Of a DNA stretch of 34,363 nt, positions 29,528 to 34,363 are shown in pieces. The notes beneath the pieces are model-generated. The model made no database searches. It was not told the origin of the DNA and saw nothing but the letters and a program-made list of their open reading frames with translations. This DNA is from Chara braunii (taxonomy: Eukaryota; Streptophyta; Charophyceae; Charales; Characeae). The stretch spans positions 1,387,970 through 1,422,332 of the forward strand of contig BFEA01000135.1 of NCBI GenBank assembly GCA_003427395.1, read 5' to 3'. Position 1 is the stretch's first letter. Each line of letters begins with the position of its first letter. The translations under genes were made by a program, and so were the position numbers.

Positions 29528-29700
29528 CCAAAAAAAATAAAAATTGATGATAACAAGATTGTTTCGTCGGAGTTGCACCGACTCATCAAGAGGCTGAACC
29601 CTCAACAGTCTGCGGAATCTCAGTATTTGATGGTTTGGGTCATGAACCCTTTGACCCATGTTGTAGGCAGACTGTCCCCAAGTGGGACATAGCGGCGGGC
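29528..29700 (-). repeat. Hammerhead-bearing repeat, copy B
   Basis: Second copy of the 28627-28800 unit, offset by exactly 900 bp at the gtttcg anchor (28661 and 29561). Stem II and GAAA are identical, but the core box reads TTGATGA (29589-29583). This C-to-T change at a conserved core position should abolish cleavage. Confidence 0.75.
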
Positions 29701-29779
29701 AGCAACCCTGTGGAGCACCAGGCAATGCAGTAGAGGCAGCCCAACTGCTTATCACCAAAGACGACTGCTAGGAACGATA

Positions 29780-30120
29780 GGGCAAGCGGACGAGCAGCTC
29801 GGCAACCGTGCGGTGAAGCGCAAGGCATCAGCAAGGCAACCGGACTACAAGGCACGCAAGCAAAGGACGCAGAAGGCCAACAGGGCAAGCAGATGAGCAG
29901 CTCGGCAACCGTGCAGTGAAGCACAAGGCATCACCAACAAGGTAACCAAACTACAAGGCATGTAAGCAAAGGACACTGAAGGCCGACAGGGCACACGGAT
30001 AAGCAGCTCAGCAACCGTGCAGTGAAGCACGAGGCACCACCACAAGGCCACCAAACCACAAGGGACGCAAGCAAAAGACACGGGAGGCACGGCCCGCGGA
30101 TAGGCGGCAGGGCAGCAGAG
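29780..30120. repeat. About 103-bp tandem array, three and a half units
   Basis: gggca-(agc/cac)-ggatgagcagctcggcaaccgtg-type starts occur near 29780, 29883 and 29989, with a partial at about 30086. Each is followed by gtgaagc-caaggcayca and a ctacaaggca-gyaagcaaagga stretch. Periods are 103 and 106, then about 97. Confidence 0.85.
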
Positions 30121-32009
30121 CAGCGAGGATGACCTGCGAAGCAAGCAGCACAGTGTCGGGCGGCTGGCCACCAGCCGTAGGTTCCTTTCACCAAACAAAG
30201 GGAAATTTCTGGTGTTACTTCTTTGTTTTCTTTGTTTGGACTCTGGTTGCATGTGACTGAGGGGGGGGGGGTTTAGAGGAACTCGGGTTTTTTTGGGTTT
30301 TACTGATGTGCACAAAAGAGAAGATGGGCGGCCGACGCTGGTTCGTAAATGGGGCCGAGGGCAGACCAAAACCGGGAGATCTCGACGGGAGAAACAAGAG
30401 ACACGGGGGAGGTGACCGGCGTAGGGACTAATGGAAGAATCCCTAACGAGACACCGACGGACGAGGAGGGCTCATTTGGGTAAAGAAGAGCCTGGGGCTG
30501 AAAGGAGAATGCGGCCTAACGCGAGCGCTGAGGCCGCGGCGGCCGCTGCCAAGTGGCGGTCAGATCAGCCACCATGGGACCGGCTCCCGGGACGCTGCCA
30601 TCTCGGCCTGCCTGGTGAAAAAGGGAGTATACCACGGATGAAGTTGGCACGCCACTACGCAAGGGGGGAGCCGGCCTCCACAGCATGAGGAAACAAAAGA
30701 TAGTAGGGTGAGAGGCGAGCAGAAAAAAGGGGGGGGGTAGACAGGACGGCCCTAGGGACCGCTACTATAAGGGTCTGAATGGAGGTCTTCAAATCGGACC
30801 CAGAGACGGAGGAGGGGTAAAAATTATTATAAAGAAAAACAAGCTGGACGGATCCTGGAGGAGGACTTCAAATCGGTTGTAAGAACGCGCCCTTGCTCTC
30901 CTTGATAAGTTGCTGCGATGGCCAAACGGGAGATACGGTTACGGAGTCGAAAAGATGAAAATTATGGAAGGGAAGGAAGGGTTACGAAGTGGCCAGAAGA
31001 ACACTGGCACAGGGGGATTCCGGCGCGAGATAAGGAAAAGAGGGGATTGAATGGTGAAGAGAGAGGGTGGATCCGACGCCGGGGCAACAGGTTCGGCGGC
31101 CCGGGGCTAAAGGCATTGGGAACCATAGGCTGAGGTGGCGCCAAGAAAGAAATCACAGGGAAGGCGACCATGGAAGAAGGAAAGAGCGGGAACATGATCT
31201 TGATAACTGCTTCTTGGGGCATCGACCAGCAGGCGTGCCCCGTGGAACAATGTAACCTGATCAGAAAGGTGGCAAGTGGTTGCGAAAGAGTAACCTGGGA
31301 AAATGAGGAAAGGGGAGCTTCGACCGAACACCAGATTGAGAAGAGGGGTGAAGCGAGAAGGCAGCGATACCACGACTGGGATTGGTGGAGAAGGAGGGGA
31401 GGAGGATCGGGCTCCTGCACGCCGAACATTGCAGGGGAGGGAGGCGGAGAAGGAAGCACTCGGCAATCATGGCGAGAAAGTCACGAAAATTTCGGAAATT
31501 TTTAATCTTCCCGCACGAAGTGCTGGCGGCACGACAGAGGCAATCTTGGGGAAAAGCGACCAAGAGGAAAAGAGTATAAAAGGAACATGGATCGGAAAAA
31601 TAGGGGGTGGGGCGAACGGAGGAGTCTTGCGCACGGGTGCCTGGAGAGTACGGTCGCTAGGCTGTTGGCGTACGAGGTCGTTCGAAGCAACGACGTCTGA
31701 TCCGGAGCAAGTCCAGAGAGAGTTAGAGCAAGTGATGAGATAGAGTGAGAGAGAGAGGAGGGAGAGGGGAGCATCGGTCAGCGGTTGCGGGACAAGCACG
31801 CCTCTTCACCGGCGAACTCGATCTCGCACGCGGCCCGGTGCGTGGTAGGCGTGACCGACAGGAATGTGAGCAGGGGTGATCAGGGACTCACGGTGGGAGG
31901 CACGGAATGAACGAAGGCGTCGGTCGCCATCGCGCTAAGGGAAGGCAAGCAAGAGCGCAGTGACTGGCATACGGGCTTGGCGTTCGGATCGCTAGTGGAC
32001 ACCGAGCTG
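30121..32009. other. Unassigned interval, no recognised gene
   Basis: Several plus ORFs of 60-146 codons (for example 31170-31505 and 31303-31743) are Arg/Gly/Glu-rich with no domain I know. The phrase gacttcaaatcgg-type occurs twice (about 30785 and 30867). A poly-G run is at 30261-30271. Confidence 0.4.
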
Positions 32010-32576
32010 ATCCGGTCTCGAATGAACAGAAGGGAGAGGGAGGGAGAAAGAGGAGAATAGAGGGGGCGCGAGGGAACGAGAGAAGGGGGCAGCGAGACCA
32101 GAGGGGAGAAGGAGGGAGAGCGGCTCGCTCCGCTACACAAGCATACTCGAAGTAAAAGGAGGGGGTCGTCCCGGCACATGATCTCGGCAGCTCTGAGCTC
32201 GTCGTCCGTAGCTGTGCAAGGAAGAGGAGGTGTCGCGCAAACATACAAGGGGGAGAGCACTAGGGATCTCTTCGCGGGGAGGGTGCCTTCCGAGCGACCA
32301 CGGCAACTCAAATGACTCTCCCATCGGCAATCAAAGCTAGTGTCTGGGTCCTCGTCCGCGCTCAGGCCACGGGACTGCGGGGGCAGGTCTCCGCTTTTCT
32401 CTAAGAGAAAAGGAGGGAGACGACAAGAGGGGGAGAGAGAGGGGAAGAGATAAAAAGAGAGAAAGAAAAGGAGAGAGGGGGAGAGACCGGGAAGAAGGGA
32501 AGGCAAGAGGGGGAAAGGTAGGGAGAGAAGGGGGGAAGGGAAGTAGTAAAGAAGAGAGAGGACGACACGGAGGAAT
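32010..32576. repeat. Polypurine-rich tracts
   Basis: Plus-strand A/G runs at about 32020-32125 and 32400-32576, with few pyrimidines. Minus-strand Ser/Pro/Leu-rich ORFs (32599-31880) are products of this composition. Such tracts can form triplex DNA. Confidence 0.8.
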
Positions 32577-34160
32577 AGGCCGCAGCCCCGTGGTCTCAAT
32601 CTCCGTGGAGTCGCTGTTCGATATCGTGGTCCGTGCGTTTCAAGCTATAGGTTCTCGGCCTGCATGAGTCTTCGGTTCGACCGAGCTGGCACTTAGTGAG
32701 TACTGAATACGTGTTTGTCGACTACGAGCTTTCTCAACCCCTCGGTCGCAAGCTTCCACGCGCGATCGCTGGTTACGAGCTTCTAGCCGGTTACGAACTT
32801 CTCGCGGAGCTCGCTGGTTACAAGCTCACTGTTTACAAGCCTCTCAGTAGCGAGCTTCCGCGCTTTACGAGCTTCTGCCTAGGATTACGTGCTTCTGCTT
32901 CTGTTCGTCTGTTACAAGTGATCTCGGGTTACCAGGTTCTCACGCCATTTCGGAATCTCTGGAGGACGAGTCTGGTTGCTTCGGGTCCTGGCCGGAGGAG
33001 CTCAGCACTGTCTGTTGTTTGGGTCTCGCTCGGCTGCGCTAGACTGCTAACTAACCACCCTGTGCCTGGGTATCTGCGATGCGCGTGGCTCGTTCCATTC
33101 TGTTCACACTGACATCGCACCACTGGGGCCCTGCTGTTCGGTTCGAGGTTCGAAATTTGTGAGAGATAAAAGACAGAGGGTGAGAGGTGTTGAAGAAGGG
33201 GGGGGGTGTCAGGATTTTTTTATTTATTTATTTTTTCTTCCTTTTATAGGGAGACTCAAGTAAGGTGTTGTCAGACTCGTGGTTCGCGCTTTCCCTCGAA
33301 ACCTCTTTCGCAGTGGCGTTGAGCTCGTTTGCCGAAAGTCGGACTTCTTTGAGGTCTATCTACATTTGCAATGACTGTCTAACGCCGGTCTGAGACTCGA
33401 CTTACTCCCTTTTTTTTTTTGTGATCGCTAGTCGGTCTTTTGGTCCATTTTTTTTTAACGCTGTGAACGTTGTTCGGAACAAGGTCACAAAAGAAATAAA
33501 TCAGGAATTCGAAGGCCGCCTAGGTTGGATGGAAGGCAGGCGGTTGACCCTACAGGGGACATTGTAGGGAACAAGGGGCACTGGGAACCACGATCTTTAG
33601 GTCCGATTGCAGCTAGCGGCTATCAGGGGAGAACCGGCCGACAGATTGGCGTCGTTGTCGGGGATGAGCTTCCTCCCACGGCCTCGGTTGGCTCAATGAC
33701 CTAGGGGCCAAGGAGGACAAGCGTGACAGGCAGCGGCAGGCTCAGCGTGGTTCTGCATCGGCATTTGATGAGTTTTTCTGGGTTTTCGGCACCAGCATTT
33801 GACGACAACCTTTTCGGATTTCGGCAGCGACTTTCCTCGACGACTTTTTCAGACTTCGGTATCGACTCTCGACGACGACTTTTCTTGATTGACTCGCGAC
33901 GGCGGCCTCTTCCACGGACGACCCTTTCGGCGACATCCTTTTTCCTCGGATGGCATCGGGCGTGTACTCTGTTGGAACCTTGTTACCATTGGGGAGGGTC
34001 AAGGGGCTGTTTGGTGCTTGGGACTTGGGGTGACGGGATCTCTTGTTTTGCAGTTCCGCGTCGACCTCGCTTGCGACTTTCGGAATCCAGGTCAGATCCT
34101 TGCTGGGAGTTGTGATATTTTTTGGTGTGTTTGTTTTGAGAGAACCTGTGCCTGCCCCGT
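32577..34160. other. Unassigned interval
   Basis: 32720-32870 has loose repeats of ggttacgagcttct-type words. 33185-33250 is T-rich after a poly-G run. No coding domain or RNA gene seen. Confidence 0.4.
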
Positions 34161-34250
34161 GAACGTGACCGGTACCGGTCACCAACCCGTGACCGGCCGG
34201 TCACCGGGCCTAAATCCCATGAACGGCCGTTCACGGGGGGCGTTCATGGG
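34157..34250. repeat. Array of perfect palindromes (GTGACCGG / TGAACGG half-sites)
   Basis: GTGACCGGTACCGGTCAC (34165-34182), GTGACCGGCCGGTCAC (34189-34204) and TGAACGGCCGTTCA (34220-34233) are each exact palindromes. In addition CCCATGAACG (34217-34226) and CGTTCATGGG (34241-34250) are an exact inverted repeat. Confidence 0.93.
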
Positions 34251-34340
34251 GTTTACGCCCGCGGGGGCGGCGGTTCGGTAGGGATGAGGGCGGGAGGGGG
34301 GTGGTGCGGGGCCCTTCTACACCCCCGTACCTTCAAATCA

Positions 34341-34363
34341 CAAAAAAAAAAAAAAAAAAAAAA
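34341..34363. repeat. Terminal poly-A run
   Basis: About 22 A at the window's right edge. It could be a retroelement tail, but nothing upstream identifies one, and the window cuts it. Confidence 0.9.

Noticed and set aside
31880-32599. 239-codon minus ORF
   Set aside because: Ser/Pro/Leu/Phe-rich translation of polypurine tracts; no recognisable motif.

Overview
This window looks like transposon-rich intergenic DNA from a large plant-type genome. A streptophyte green alga such as Chara is my best guess, but that rests on remembered family resemblance, not on a search. Evidence for a plant-type eukaryote: an L1-type LINE whose second ORF ends in the plant-LINE zf-RVT cysteine/histidine motif, a PIF/Harbinger DDE transposase, Penelope-like reverse transcriptase (RT) relics, MITE-like hairpins, and long (GA)n, (TG)n, (CTT)n, (GAT)n and homopolymer tracts. 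There is also a 100-base run of N and one single N. I see no intact host gene, no rRNA and no credible functional tRNA.

Layout. 1-6.5 kb: a probable Harbinger-type element. It has a 65-bp minisatellite, a rightward ORF of unknown function (first ATG 1758, stop 3053) and a convergent leftward DDE transposase (6283-4532) interrupted by one in-frame TAG; a cluster of GC palindromes follows. 6.5-13 kb: one leftward LINE, with a broken ORF1 (12744-10624) and an ORF2 (10569-6564) carrying endonuclease, RT and zf-RVT domains with five in-frame stops and one frameshift. 13-19.4 kb: low-complexity DNA, an assembly gap, a Penelope-like RT fragment (17031-16341, minus) and a three-unit 182-bp tandem repeat. 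19.4-23.4 kb: a well-formed hammerhead ribozyme candidate (minus strand, 19491-19547), a 13-bp AT-rich array, a broken plus-strand gene and an N-terminal Penelope-like RT relic (minus, 23200-22503). 23.4-30.2 kb: microsatellites, duplicated segments, two related hairpin MITEs, and two hammerhead-like repeats exactly 900 bp apart. 30.2-34.4 kb: mostly purine-rich unassigned DNA, ending in a run of perfect palindromes.

The most interesting locus is 20.7-22.2 kb. A plus-strand reading frame there resembles the C-terminal half of a Josephin (ataxin-3-like) deubiquitinase. It is split by a 357-bp insertion flanked by near-perfect 8-bp target-site duplications. Removing the insertion and one duplication joins the two reading frames in phase. 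Downstream lie two copies of a Cys/His module with identical spacing, the second broken by a stop.

The other notable theme is RNA catalysis. The hammerhead candidates and the Penelope-like RT relics all lie on the minus strand, which fits the known association of Penelope-like elements with hammerhead ribozymes.
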